From Pseudomonas chlororaphis subsp. aurantiaca (GTDB taxonomy: Bacteria; Pseudomonadota; Gammaproteobacteria; Pseudomonadales; Pseudomonadaceae): 64,000 nucleotides of DNA. The notes under the pieces are model-generated. The model searched no databases, was not told the origin of the DNA, and was given only the letters and a program-made list of their open reading frames with translations. Positions 1 to 9,760 of this stretch are shown here, piece after piece (position 1 is the stretch's first letter; every line of letters begins with the position of its first letter). The stretch covers positions 496,001 to 560,000 of the forward strand of contig NZ_CP059162.1 in assembly GCF_013466605.1 (NCBI RefSeq), read 5' to 3'. Made by a program: the position numbers and the translations under genes.

Positions 1-2105
1 AGTTGCGCGCGATAACGCCCGGCGCGGCGTTCCATGGGCGCCGGAACCGGCCCCAGCAACTCGATACCGCCGAGGTTCATCTGGGCCAGCAAACGCTCGG
101 CTTCGCTGCAGGCTTCGTCGAGGAACCCTTCGGCTTGCCCCGGCTTGTGCGCCTCGGCGCGCAGTAGGGCCAGATGGGCGAACGGTGGCAGGCCGGCGGC
201 GCGGCGTTCGCTCAAGGCCTGTTCGGCAAAGGCGAAGTAACCCTGTTCGGTCAGTTGCACCAGCAGCGGGTGGTCGGCCAGGTGGGTCTGGATGATCACC
301 TTGCCCGGCTCCTCGGCCCGTCCGGCCCGGCCAGCCACCTGGACGATCAACTGCGCCATGCGTTCGCTGGCGCGGAAGTCGCCGGAGAACAGGCCGCCGT
401 CGGCATCGAGGATCGAGACCAGGGTCACCCGTGGGAAGTGGTGCCCCTTGGCGAGCATCTGGGTGCCCACGAGGATGCAGGGCTGGCCCTTCTGGATAGT
501 GGCGAACAACTGGTTCATCGCGTCCTTGCGCGAGGTGCTGTCGCGGTCGACTCGCAGTACCGGGTAGTCCGGGAACAGGATCGCCAGCCGCTCCTCGGCG
601 CGCTCGGTGCCGGCGCCGACCGGGCGCAGGTCGACCTTGCCGCATTTCGGGCAATGCCGCGGTACGCGCTCGGAGTGGCCGCAGTGGTGGCAGCGCAGCT
701 CGCCGTAGCGCTGGTGCACGGTCATCCGCGCGTCGCAGCGTTCGCACTCGGACATCCAGCCGCAGTCATGGCACAGCAGGGTCGGCGCGAAGCCGCGGCG
801 ATTGAGGAACACCAGCACCTGCTGGCCTGCCGCCAGGGTCTGGCCGATGGCTTGTTGCATGGGGCCGGAAATGCCACTGTCCAGCGGCCGGCTCTTCACG
901 TCCAGGCGCAGGAAGCGTGGCTGTTTGGCGCCGCCAGCCCGCTCGTTCAGGCGCAACAGGCCATAGCGACCGGTGTAGGCGTTGTGCAGGCTTTCCATCG
1001 ATGGGGTGGCGGAGCCCAGCACGATAGGGATGTTTTCCTGGCGGGCACGGACCAGGGCCAGGTCGCGGGCGTGGTAGCGCAGGCCTTCCTGCTGTTTATA
1101 GGAGCCGTCGTGTTCTTCATCGATGATGATCAGCCCGGGGTTTTTCATCGGCGTGAACAGCGCCGAGCGGGTGCCGATAATAATGTCGGCCTCGCCGTCG
1201 CGGGCCGCCAGCCAGGCATCCAGGCGCTCGCGGTCGTTGACCGCCGAGTGCAGCAGGGCGATGCGCGCGTTGAAGCGTTGCTCGAAGCGCGCCAGGGTCT
1301 GCGGCCCGAGGTTGATCTCCGGGATCAGCACCAGCGCCTGCTTGCCGGCTTCCAGGGTTTCGCGGATCAGTTGCAGATAAACTTCGGTCTTGCCGCTGCC
1401 GGTGACCCCGGCCAGCAGGAAGGCGTGATAGCTGTCGAAACCGGAGCGGATAGCCTCATAGGCGGCGCGCTGTTCGCTGTTGAGCGGCAGTTCCGGCTGG
1501 GCCAGCCAATGTTCGTGGCGTTCGCCCGGGGCATGCCGACGGACTTCCACCTGCACCAGGTCCTTGGCCAGCAGCAGATCCAGGCTGTCCTTGCTCAGCA
1601 TCAGTTTGCTCAGCAATTGGTGGGCGACGCCATGAGGATGCTGGGCCAGGGTCGCCAGGGCTTCGCGCTGGCGCGGGGCGCGGGCGATGCGTGGGTCGTC
1701 GAGGCTGGCGCCGGGGCTGACCGACCAGAAGCGTTCCTGCCGGGCCTCGGCCGGCTCGCCCTGGCGCAGCAGGACCGGCAGCGCCCAGCTCAGGGTGTCG
1801 CCGAGGCTGTGCTGGTAATACTGCGCGGTCCACAGGCACAGCTTGAACAGCGCGGGCGGCAGCGGTGGGGTGGCGTCCAGCAGGGCCAGTGCCGGTTTGA
1901 GTTTCTCGGCGGGGACTTCGCTGCTGTCCGTGACCTCGACCAGGATGCCGATCATTTCCCGGCGACCGAATGGCACTCGCAGGCGCATGCCCGGATGCAA
2001 CTGGGTACGCAGTACACCGGCAGGGGCCCGGTAATCGAACAGGCGGCGCAGAGGCGAAGGCAGGGCGAGGCGCAAAATGGCGTCGGGCACGCGGGGAAAT
2101 CTCAT
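1..2105 (-). CDS. priA: PriA, primosomal replication restart helicase (3' end outside window)
   Basis: PriA reloads the replisome at stalled forks as a 3'-5' DNA helicase. Translating the minus strand gives the N-terminal DNA-binding region (PDAILRLALPSP, later RVPFGRREMIGILVEV). A Walker A motif (GVTGSGKT), a DEEH box and the helicase motif ILVGTQMLAKGHHFP follow. Between the helicase lobes lie eight paired cysteines (CHDCGW, CERC, CHHCG, CPKCG) that form the two-zinc domain typical of PriA. About 700 of the usual ~739 codons are present, so only the C-terminal end is missing beyond base 1. The ATG at 2105 is the furthest in-frame start. A GTG at 2090 would give the N-terminus MPDAIL usual for this family and may be the true start. 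Neither has a clear Shine-Dalgarno sequence. Confidence 0.95.
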   Translation of the reverse strand, partial: MRFPRVPDAILRLALPSPLRRLFDYRAPAGVLRTQLHPGMRLRVPFGRREMIGILVEVTDSSEVPAEKLKPALALLDATPPLPPALFKLCLWTAQYYQHSLGDTLSWALPVLLRQGEPAEARQERFWSVSPGASLDDPRIARAPRQREALATLAQHPHGVAHQLLSKLMLSKDSLDLLLAKDLVQVEVRRHAPGERHEHWLAQPELPLNSEQRAAYEAIRSGFDSYHAFLLAGVTGSGKTEVYLQLIRETLEAGKQALVLIPEINLGPQTLARFEQRFNARIALLHSAVNDRERLDAWLAARDGEADIIIGTRSALFTPMKNPGLIIIDEEHDGSYKQQEGLRYHARDLALVRARQENIPIVLGSATPSMESLHNAYTGRYGLLRLNERAGGAKQPRFLRLDVKSRPLDSGISGPMQQAIGQTLAAGQQVLVFLNRRGFAPTLLCHDCGWMSECERCDARMTVHQRYGELRCHHCGHSERVPRHCPKCGKVDLRPVGAGTERAEERLAILFPDYPVLRVDRDSTSRKDAMNQLFATIQKGQPCILVGTQMLAKGHHFPRVTLVSILDADGGLFSGDFRASERMAQLIVQVAGRAGRAEEPGKVIIQTHLADHPLLVQLTEQGYFAFAEQALSERRAAGLPPFAHLALLRAEAHKPGQAEGFLDEACSEAERLLAQMNLGGIELLGPVPAPMERRAGRYRAQ

Positions 2106-2161
2106 TGAGCGGGCGGTGAAGAAGGCCCGGAGCCTAGCAGACGGTCGGTGCAAGGGACAGC

Positions 2162-2189
2162 TTGCGTGATCGCAAAGGTCTGGTAGAAT
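2162..2189 (+). promoter_or_regulatory. putative sigma70 promoter of rpmE
   Basis: TTGCGT (2162-2167) and TAGAAT (2184-2189) are separated by 16 bp, about 70 bp upstream of the rpmE start. It lies between the divergent priA and rpmE genes. The match is seen in the sequence; promoter function is inferred. Confidence 0.55.
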
Positions 2190-2259
2190 CCGCGGCCTAA
2201 TTACGTGCGGTATTCAACAATAGTGTTGGGTGGCGGCACGCTAGCCTGAGGAAGACACC

Positions 2260-2478
2260 ATGAAAGCCGATATCCATCCAGAATACCCAGCAGTTGCCGT
2301 AACCTGCAGCTGCGGCAACAAGTTCGAAACTCGTTCGACCTTCGCTAAGCCGCTGGCGATCGACGTTTGCAACGAATGCCACCCGTTCTACACCGGTAAG
2401 CAGAAGACTCTGGATACCGGCGGCCGCGTTCAGAAGTTCGCCGACCGTTTCGGCGCTTTCGGCGCGAAAAAGGCCTAA
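2260..2478 (+). CDS. rpmE: 50S ribosomal protein L31, zinc-binding (C+) form
   Basis: This is ribosomal protein bL31, which bridges the central protuberance of the large subunit and the head of the small subunit. It has 72 residues, close to the usual 70. Cysteines in CSCG (16 and 18) and CNEC (37 and 40) are the zinc ligands that mark the C+ form, as opposed to the zinc-independent paralogue. The motif HPFYTGKQ is highly conserved. GAGGAAG lies 7-13 bases before the ATG. It is transcribed away from priA, and its terminator falls inside the start of the next gene. Confidence 0.97.
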   Translation: MKADIHPEYPAVAVTCSCGNKFETRSTFAKPLAIDVCNECHPFYTGKQKTLDTGGRVQKFADRFGAFGAKKA

Positions 2479-2519
2479 GGCTGATCGGTCTGGAAAGCTG
2501 TTTCAGCTTCTCCTCGCTG

Positions 2520-3302
2520 ATGAAAAAGGCGTCCCTTGCGGGCGCCTTTTTTATGTCCGCGATTTGGCTCTCCAGCGCCCAGGCGTTCTGCCCGGCGCCG
2601 GTTGGGCTGGCCTCCGTGCAGGTCCAGCGGGTGGTCGATGGCGACACCTTGCGCCTCACCGATGGTCGCAGCGTGCGCATGATCGGCCTCAATGCGCCGG
2701 AACTGGGCAAGAAAGGCCGCACCGACGAGCCCTTTGCGGTTGCCGCCCGCCAGCGCCTGCAGGCGCTGGTGAAAGCCAGCAACGGCCGGGTCGGCCTGCT
2801 TCCCGGTCGGGAAAGCAAGGATCACTATGGGCGAACCCTGGCCCATGTCTATGGTGCCGATGGCGCCAACCTTGAGGCGCAATTGCTTGCCGAAGGCCTG
2901 GGATACCAGGTGGCGGTAGCGCCGAACGTCGATTTGTTCAGTTGCCAGCAGGCCGCCGAGCGTAGTGCTCGCCAGGCCCGGCTGGGGCTGTGGCGGCAAT
3001 CGTCTGTACTGAAAGCGGATCAGATAAAGGCCTCCGGTTTTGCGCTGCTCAGTGGCCGGGTGAGCAAGGTGCAGCGCAATCGGGGCGGCGTCTGGATCGA
3101 ATTGCAGGATTCGGTTGTATTGCGCATTGCACCCAATCTGCTTGGTCAATTCGATGTCGCGCAGTTGGATCGCCTGCCGGGGCAGCGAATCGAGGCGCGC
3201 GGCTGGGTGCTCGACCGTTCGCGCAAGGGTGGCTTGAAATCGGGTCAGGCGCGCTGGATGTTGCCGCTGACCCATCCCGGAATGTTCCAGCTGGTTCAAT
3301 AA
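2520..3302 (+). CDS. secreted thermonuclease-family (SNase-fold) protein
   Basis: A predicted exported nuclease of the staphylococcal nuclease/thermonuclease family. Residues 1-22 form a signal peptide (MKKASLAG... to SSAQA). The SNase domain spans about residues 35-150, with the motifs VVDGDTLRL, MIGLNAPE and DHYGRTLAHV, which carry the Asp, Arg and Glu positions typical of the fold. A C-terminal OB-like extension (SGRVSKVQRNRGGVWIEL) is of unknown role. The ATG at 2520 is preferred because it alone supplies the basic n-region. The ATG at 2553 lies after the terminator T-tract and would leave a very short leader. No good Shine-Dalgarno precedes either start. The rpmE terminator overlaps codons 3-11, so expression probably depends on read-through or a nearby promoter. 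Confidence 0.85.
   Translation: MKKASLAGAFFMSAIWLSSAQAFCPAPVGLASVQVQRVVDGDTLRLTDGRSVRMIGLNAPELGKKGRTDEPFAVAARQRLQALVKASNGRVGLLPGRESKDHYGRTLAHVYGADGANLEAQLLAEGLGYQVAVAPNVDLFSCQQAAERSARQARLGLWRQSSVLKADQIKASGFALLSGRVSKVQRNRGGVWIELQDSVVLRIAPNLLGQFDVAQLDRLPGQRIEARGWVLDRSRKGGLKSGQARWMLPLTHPGMFQLVQ
2522..2553 (+). terminator. rpmE intrinsic terminator overlapping the next coding sequence
   Basis: A 7-bp stem (GGCGTCC 2528-2534, GGGCGCC 2540-2546, one G-T pair) with a 5-base loop is preceded by five A and followed by six T. The hairpin lies 44 bp after the rpmE stop codon. It is inside the predicted signal-peptide codons of the nuclease gene that starts at 2520. Confidence 0.8.
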
Positions 3303-3487
3303 ATAAAAAAATTGTAGACATTTTTTATTTATATTGTGAACAGTCTATCCCTTGTGTTCCGTGGCTCTTGGCCCAAAGTCGTAGCCTGCGGGCCTTGACA
3401 GGGGTGACTGACCAGTCTTGTAGGGACTTTGCGACACGCGTATCCTCGGCGGTCCGTCTGTCCAACAGTAAAAAGCGGAATGCCCAC

Positions 3488-4756
3488 ATGTCTGATCTGA
3501 AAACTGCCGCTCTCGAATATCACGCCAATCCCCGTCCAGGGAAACTGAGTGTCGAGCTCACCAAGGCCACCGCTACCGCCCGCGACCTGTCGCTGGCCTA
3601 CAGCCCCGGCGTAGCCGAACCAGTACGCGAAATCGCCCGCGACCCTGAACTGGCCTACAAATACACCGGCAAGGGCAACCTGGTTGCAGTCATTTCCGAT
3701 GGCACCGCGATTCTCGGCCTGGGTAACCTCGGCCCACTGGCTTCCAAGCCGGTGATGGAAGGCAAGGGCGTGTTGTTCAAGCGCTTCGCCGGTATCGACG
3801 TCTTCGACATCGAAGTCGACTCCGAAAGTCCGCAAGCCTTCATCGACACCGTCAAGCGCATCTCCATCACCTTCGGTGGCATCAACCTGGAAGACATCAA
3901 GGCGCCAGAGTGCTTCGAGATCGAGCGCGCCCTGATCGAGCAGTGCGACATTCCGGTATTCCACGATGACCAGCACGGCACCGCTATCGTGACCGCGGCC
4001 GGTATGATCAACGCCCTGGAAATCGCTGGCAAAACCCTGTCGGACGCGAAGATCGTCTGCCTGGGCGCCGGTGCCGCCGCCATCTCCTGCATGAAGCTGC
4101 TGGTGAGCATGGGGGCCCAGATCGAAAACATCTTCATGGTCGACCGTACCGGCGTGATCCACTCCGAGCGCGACGACCTGAACCAGTACAAGGCGGTCTT
4201 CGCCCACACGACCGACAAGCGCACCCTGGCTGACGCCCTGAAAGGTGCCGACGTGTTCGTTGGCCTGTCCGGCCCGAACCTGCTGAGCGCCGAAGGCCTG
4301 AGCTCCATGGCTGCCAACCCGATCGTGTTCGCCTGCTCGAACCCTGATCCGGAAATCGCTCCGGAGCTGGCGCACGCCACCCGCAGCGACGTGATCATGG
4401 CCACCGGCCGTTCGGACTACCCGAACCAGGTCAACAACGTGCTGGGCTTCCCGTTCATCTTCCGTGGTGCCCTGGACGTTCGCGCCAAGCGCATCAACGA
4501 AGAAATGAAAGTGGCCGCGGCCAACGCCCTGCGCGAACTGGCCAAGCTGCCGGTGCCTCAGGAAGTGTGCGACGCCTACGGCGGTATCAAGCTGGAATTC
4601 GGTCGTGAGTACATCATTCCGAAGCCAATGGATGCCCGCCTGATCACCGTGATCTCCGACGCCGTGGCCAAGGCCGCGATCGAGACCGGCGTGGCGACCC
4701 TGCCATATCCGAAGAACTACCCGCTGAAAAGCGTGGACGACGTGTTCAACGGTTAA
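3488..4756 (+). CDS. maeB: NADP-type malic enzyme (oxaloacetate-decarboxylating)
   Basis: It catalyses oxidative decarboxylation of malate to pyruvate, giving reduced cofactor and feeding acetyl-CoA from C4 acids. The 422-residue single-domain form lacks the phosphotransacetylase-like tail of the long E. coli MaeB. Visible motifs are the malic enzyme N-domain (SLAYSPGVAEPV, YTGKGNLVAVISDGTAILGLG), the acidic metal site (NLEDIKAPECF, HDDQHGTA) and the dinucleotide fold IVCLGAGAAA. The frame is open upstream to 2990, but the ATG at 3488 matches the family start. The 185-bp upstream gap is AT-rich around 3301-3340 and probably holds the promoter. A strong bidirectional terminator follows. Confidence 0.93.
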   Translation: MSDLKTAALEYHANPRPGKLSVELTKATATARDLSLAYSPGVAEPVREIARDPELAYKYTGKGNLVAVISDGTAILGLGNLGPLASKPVMEGKGVLFKRFAGIDVFDIEVDSESPQAFIDTVKRISITFGGINLEDIKAPECFEIERALIEQCDIPVFHDDQHGTAIVTAAGMINALEIAGKTLSDAKIVCLGAGAAAISCMKLLVSMGAQIENIFMVDRTGVIHSERDDLNQYKAVFAHTTDKRTLADALKGADVFVGLSGPNLLSAEGLSSMAANPIVFACSNPDPEIAPELAHATRSDVIMATGRSDYPNQVNNVLGFPFIFRGALDVRAKRINEEMKVAAANALRELAKLPVPQEVCDAYGGIKLEFGREYIIPKPMDARLITVISDAVAKAAIETGVATLPYPKNYPLKSVDDVFNG

Positions 4757-4762
4757 TAGCAG

Positions 4763-4804
4763 CCCATAAAAAACCCGGCCTTCGAGCCGGGTTTTTTTAT
4801 GGGG
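4763..4804. terminator. bidirectional intrinsic terminator after maeB
   Basis: The stem CCCGGC (4774-4779) pairs with GCCGGG (4786-4791) and is flanked by A and T tracts on both sides, extended by CCCAT/ATGGG. It can stop maeB transcription and, on the other strand, read-through from mrcA. Confidence 0.85.
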
Positions 4805-4810
4805 AAGTTC

Positions 4811-4865
4811 CAAGCCTCAAGCTGCAAGAGGGGCAGTATCGCTCCCCCTTGAAGCTCGCAGCTTG
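4811..4865. repeat. imperfect palindrome downstream of mrcA
   Basis: CAAGCCTCAAGCTGCAAG on the left pairs, with mismatches, with CTTGAAGCTCGCAGCTTG on the right around a short GC-rich spacer. It resembles the CTTGCAGCTTG-type intergenic repeats common in fluorescent pseudomonads. It lies between the stop codon of mrcA and the maeB terminator and could serve as the mrcA terminator. Confidence 0.55.
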
Positions 4866-4875
4866 CAGTTGCTCT

Positions 4876-7314
4876 TTAGAACAGGTCGATCGGCGCCGAC
4901 TCGTCCGCCGGCAGCGGGCTGCCAGGGGCATAGCCATTGCCCAGTTCGTTGACCGAAGGCGGTGTGTCTTCGCTCTTGAACAGTTCGAAGTAGGCGTTCG
5001 GCGTGCCCGGTGTCGCGGCGCGGCCGCTGACCGGATCCACCCGCAGGCTGAGAATGCCTTCCGGCTCGGGCTGGGTATGGGCCGGCTTGTCCTTGAGGGC
5101 GGCGCCCATGTAGTTCATCCAGATCGGCAGGGCCACGGTGCCGCCATACTCGCGGCGGCCCAGGCTTTCCGGCTGGTCGAAACCGGTCCAGACCGTGGTC
5201 ACGTAGTCGGCGTTGTAGCCGGAGAACCAGGCGTCCTTGGATTCGTTGGTGGTCCCGGTCTTGCCGGCCAGGTCGGTGCGGCCCAAGGCCAGGGCGCGTC
5301 GCCCGGTACCGAGTTTGATCACGTCTTCCAGCATGCTGTTGAGGATGTAGGTGGTACGCCCGTCAATGATGCGTTCGGCCACCGCCGGCGCCTGTACAGG
5401 GGCCTGGCTCGGGGTTTCGCCAGGAACGTTGTTCACCGTGAAGCTCTGTTCTGTCGGTGCCGCGATCCCGCTGCTGGCCGTGTTGTCAGTCGGTACGCTC
5501 GGCGGGTTGGCGGTGAACAGGGTTTCGCCGTTGCGGCTTTCGATCTTGTCGATGATGTACGGCGTGACCTTGTAGCCGCCGTTGGCGAACACGCTCCAGC
5601 CGGTGGCGATCTCCATCGGGGTCAGGGTTGCGGTGCCCAGGGCCAGCGACAGGTTGCGCGGCAAGTCCTGTTTGTTGAAGCCGAACTTGCTGATGTAGTC
5701 GATGGTGCGGTCCACGCCCAGGCTTTGCAGGAGACGGATCGAAACCAGGTTGCGCGACTTGTACAGCGCCTCGCGCATGCGGATCGGGCCGAGGAAGGTG
5801 TTGGTGTCGTTTTTCGGGCGCCAGACCTTGTCCAGGTACTCGTCGACGAACACGATCGGCGCATCGTTCACCAGGCTGGCGGCGGTGTAGCCATTGTCCA
5901 GCGCGGCGCTATAGACGAACGGCTTGAAGCTGGAGCCGGGTTGGCGCTTGGCCTGCAGCGCCCGGTTGTAGTTGCTCTGCTCGAAGGCGAAACCGCCCAC
6001 CAGCGAGCGAATGGCGCCGTTTTGCGGGTCGAGGGACACCAGTGCGCCCTGAACGACCGGGATCTGGCGGAACTTGAGCGAGTTGTCCGCCTGGCGCTGC
6101 ACGCGAATCAGGTCGCCGACCTGGGCGACATCGCTCGGCTGCTTGGGCGCTGGGCCCATGCTGTTGGTGTTCAGGAACGGGCGCGCCCATTTCATGCTGT
6201 CCCAGCCCACGTGCTCTTCGCCGGTGCGGGTCAGTACCTGCAGGCCGTTCTTGTCGACTTGGGTGACGATCGCCGGCTCCAGGCCGCTGATGCTGCGTTG
6301 CTTGGTCAGTTCCTGGGCCCAGGCGGCGTGGGTCTTGCCGGGCAGGCGCGATTCGGGGCCGCGATAGCCATGGCGCTGGTCGTAGGTGATCAGGCCTTCA
6401 TGGACGGCGGTGTTGGCCAGTTCCTGCAGGTCGCTCGGTACCGTGGTGGTGACGCGGAAACCTTCGGTGTAGGCGTCGCTGCCATAACGGCCGACCATCT
6501 CGGCGCGGGCCATTTCGGCGACGTAAGGCGCGTTCACTTCCGGCGTCGGTACGTGGTAGCTGGCGTTCAGCGGCTCGGCCACGGCGGCCTGGTAATCGGC
6601 CTCGCTGATCTTGCCGAGCTTGTACATGCGCCCCAGGATCCAGTCGCGGCGCTCCTTGCTGCGCGCCGGGTTGGCCAGAGGGTTGAAGCGCGACGGTGCC
6701 TTGGGCAGGCCAGCGATCATGGCCATCTGCGCCAGGCTGACATCGCGAATCGACTTGCCGTAATACACCTGCGCCGCGGCTTCGATGCCGTAGGCGCGGT
6801 TACCCAGGTAGATCTTGTTGACGTACAGCTCGAGGATCTCGTCCTTGGTCAGTTGGCGCTCGATTTGCAGGGCCAGGAGGATCTCGGTGGTCTTGCGCGA
6901 GAAGCTGCGTTCGCTGCTCAGGAAGAAGTTCTTCGCCACCTGCATGGTGATGGTGCTGCCGCCGGACTGGATGTGCCCGCTCTTGACCAGTTGGGTCGCG
7001 GCACGCATCAGGCTGCTGGGATCGACGCCGTAGTGGTTGGCGAAATTATCGTCTTCAGCACTTAGTAACGCATTAATGAAGTTGGGGGGAATGTCGGCGA
7101 AACGGATCGGAGTGCGGCGCATTTCGCCGAATTCTGCGATCAACTTGCCGTCGCTGCTGTACACCCGCAGGGGAATCTGCAACTGGATACTTCTGAGCGC
7201 CTCTACCGACGGTAACCCAGGACTAAGATAGAGAAACGCGCCGGAGAGAGCGAGGAGCAGCCCGCAGAACACAGCGACGATGGACCACCCGAAAAACTTC
7301 AGCAGACGAATCAA
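4876..7314 (-). CDS. mrcA: penicillin-binding protein 1A, bifunctional transglycosylase/transpeptidase
   Basis: PBP1A polymerises and cross-links peptidoglycan in the periplasm. Residues 9-31 form the single membrane anchor. The GT51 glycosyltransferase domain follows (about 50-225), with the catalytic motif AEDDNFANHYGVD, then GGSTITMQVAKNF and KDEILELYVNKIYLG. An OB-like insert follows. The transpeptidase domain has the active-site SxxK motif (QPGSSFKPF), SRN (KSRNLVS) and KTGTT. The 812-residue length fits Pseudomonas PonA. It is transcribed divergently from pilM across a 213-bp gap, the same arrangement as in other pseudomonads (ponA-pilM). Confidence 0.96.
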   Translation of the reverse strand: MIRLLKFFGWSIVAVFCGLLLALSGAFLYLSPGLPSVEALRSIQLQIPLRVYSSDGKLIAEFGEMRRTPIRFADIPPNFINALLSAEDDNFANHYGVDPSSLMRAATQLVKSGHIQSGGSTITMQVAKNFFLSSERSFSRKTTEILLALQIERQLTKDEILELYVNKIYLGNRAYGIEAAAQVYYGKSIRDVSLAQMAMIAGLPKAPSRFNPLANPARSKERRDWILGRMYKLGKISEADYQAAVAEPLNASYHVPTPEVNAPYVAEMARAEMVGRYGSDAYTEGFRVTTTVPSDLQELANTAVHEGLITYDQRHGYRGPESRLPGKTHAAWAQELTKQRSISGLEPAIVTQVDKNGLQVLTRTGEEHVGWDSMKWARPFLNTNSMGPAPKQPSDVAQVGDLIRVQRQADNSLKFRQIPVVQGALVSLDPQNGAIRSLVGGFAFEQSNYNRALQAKRQPGSSFKPFVYSAALDNGYTAASLVNDAPIVFVDEYLDKVWRPKNDTNTFLGPIRMREALYKSRNLVSIRLLQSLGVDRTIDYISKFGFNKQDLPRNLSLALGTATLTPMEIATGWSVFANGGYKVTPYIIDKIESRNGETLFTANPPSVPTDNTASSGIAAPTEQSFTVNNVPGETPSQAPVQAPAVAERIIDGRTTYILNSMLEDVIKLGTGRRALALGRTDLAGKTGTTNESKDAWFSGYNADYVTTVWTGFDQPESLGRREYGGTVALPIWMNYMGAALKDKPAHTQPEPEGILSLRVDPVSGRAATPGTPNAYFELFKSEDTPPSVNELGNGYAPGSPLPADESAPIDLF

Positions 7315-7413
7315 GGCTTTTGGATTTCCAGAGAAAGGAATGAATTAGGCGTCAGGTATTCACAGTCAGGAATCGGCTCACGCAGCAGATAAATCGCGGA
7401 AAAATCGCTGGGC

Positions 7414-7443
7414 ATTATAAGCATTTTTCCATAGAGGGCGTCA
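7414..7443 (-). promoter_or_regulatory. putative mrcA promoter
   Basis: On the minus strand a perfect TATAAT -10 box lies at 7419-7414, with TGACGC 18 bp upstream as a weak -35. It is about 100 bp before the mrcA start. The -10 match is clear, but the -35 is only partial. Confidence 0.45.
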
Positions 7444-7500
7444 TTTGCCCGTCTGTCAAGACGGGGTGATTGAACGCAATGGACATTCCAGAGTCCGTAA

Positions 7501-8579
<1,079 letters not shown>

Positions 8580-8580
<1 letters not shown>

Positions 8581-9146
8581 TGGCGCGGATCAATCTTCTT
8601 CCCTGGCGCGAGGCGCGGCGTGAACAGCGGCGTCGCCGCTTTCTCCTGGCCCTGGCAGCGGCTGCGGCGGTGGCCCTGGGTGCGCTGTTCGCGGGCGACA
8701 GGATCATCGACCGGGCGATCGACAGGCAGCTGGCGCGCAACAATCACGTAGGCGCTCAAATCACCTTGCTCGATCAGCGGATCGCCAAGATCGGCGAGCT
8801 GAAGCTGCATCGCGAGCAACTGGTGGAGCGGATGAAGATCATCCAGGACCTGCAAGGCAATCGCTCCACCAGCGCACGGGTGTTCGACCAGTTGGCCCGC
8901 ACCCTGCCGGACGGGGTGTATTTCACCGATGTCAGGATGAGCGGGCAGACTCTTTCCATCACCGGGGCGGCCGAATCGAACCATCGTGTTTCGGACCTGA
9001 TGCGCAACCTGGACGCCTCCGACTGGTTCGACGCGCCAAGCCTGACGCAGGTCAAGGCCGCCGGGGCGGACAACGCCGACCAGGTCAATGTGTTTCAGCT
9101 GACCGTCCATCAGACCCGGCCCGCCATGGGCGAGGGCGGGCAATGA
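8580..9146 (+). CDS. pilN: type IV pilus inner-membrane protein PilN
   Basis: PilN is a bitopic inner-membrane protein that forms heterodimers with PilO in the periplasm and binds PilM through its conserved cytoplasmic tail. The tail signature ARINLLPWRE is present at residues 2-11. An Ala-rich transmembrane segment follows (about 21-41), then a coiled coil and a ferredoxin-like domain. Its ATG overlaps the pilM stop (TGATG), and its last bases overlap the pilO start. Confidence 0.95.
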
Positions 9147-9760
9147 GCCTGTCCGGCGGGTGGGCACAGATGCGCCGGATCGATCTCGGCGAGCTGGACA
9201 TGAGCAACATGGGGGCCTGGCCCGCGCTGGTCAAAGGCGTGGTCGCGGCGCTGATCATGCTGCTGATGCTGGCCCTTGGCTACAACCTGTACCTCAAGGA
9301 CCTGTTGCTGCAACTCGACCAGCGCCGGGCGGACGAGGCTGTGCTGAAACAGCAGTTCGCCAGCAAGGCGCGCCTGGTGGCCAACCTGGGGCCTTACACC
9401 GAACAGATGAAGGCCATGGAAACCGCCTTTGACCTCATGCTGCGCCAGCTTCCCAGCGATACTGAAGTGCCGGGACTGCTGGAAGACATCAGTCGCACCG
9501 GGCTTGGCAGCGGGCTGGAGTTCGAAGAGATCAAGCTGTTGCCTGAGGTGGTCCAGCCGTTCTACGTCGAATTGCCGATCCAGATCACGGTCATCGGTGG
9601 GTACCACGAACTGGCAACTTTCGTCAGCGGCGTGGCCAGCTTGCCGCGAATCGTCACCCTGCATGATTTCGAGATCAAACCGGTCACGCCGGAGGTCGGT
9701 TCCAAGCTGCGCATGAACATTCTGGCCAGGACTTACCGCTACAAGGTGCCCCGTCCATGA
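9143..9760 (+). CDS. pilO: type IV pilus inner-membrane protein PilO
   Basis: PilO pairs with PilN and with lipoprotein PilP to form the alignment subcomplex across the periplasm. It has a short cytoplasmic N-terminus (RIDLGELDMSNMG), one transmembrane helix (about 31-49, VVAALIMLLMLALGY), a periplasmic coiled coil and a ferredoxin-like domain (LPIQITVIGGYHELATFVSGVASLPRIV contains the typical core). It has 205 residues and joins pilN and pilP by 4-bp ATGA overlaps, so translation is probably coupled. Confidence 0.95.
   Translation: MSLSGGWAQMRRIDLGELDMSNMGAWPALVKGVVAALIMLLMLALGYNLYLKDLLLQLDQRRADEAVLKQQFASKARLVANLGPYTEQMKAMETAFDLMLRQLPSDTEVPGLLEDISRTGLGSGLEFEEIKLLPEVVQPFYVELPIQITVIGGYHELATFVSGVASLPRIVTLHDFEIKPVTPEVGSKLRMNILARTYRYKVPRP

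Noticed and set aside
174..2108. 644-codon plus-strand open frame over priA
   Set aside because: It lies antisense to a clear PriA with helicase and zinc motifs; its translation is low-complexity Ala/Gln/Gly-rich, typical of a GC-rich shadow frame.
3303..3487. A possible strong promoter in the AT-rich DNA before maeB
   Set aside because: TTGTAG and TATTGT are present but only 14 bp apart, so a sigma70 promoter cannot be assigned with confidence.
4849..7065. 738-codon plus-strand open frame over mrcA
   Set aside because: Shadow of PBP1A; no recognisable domain or start context.
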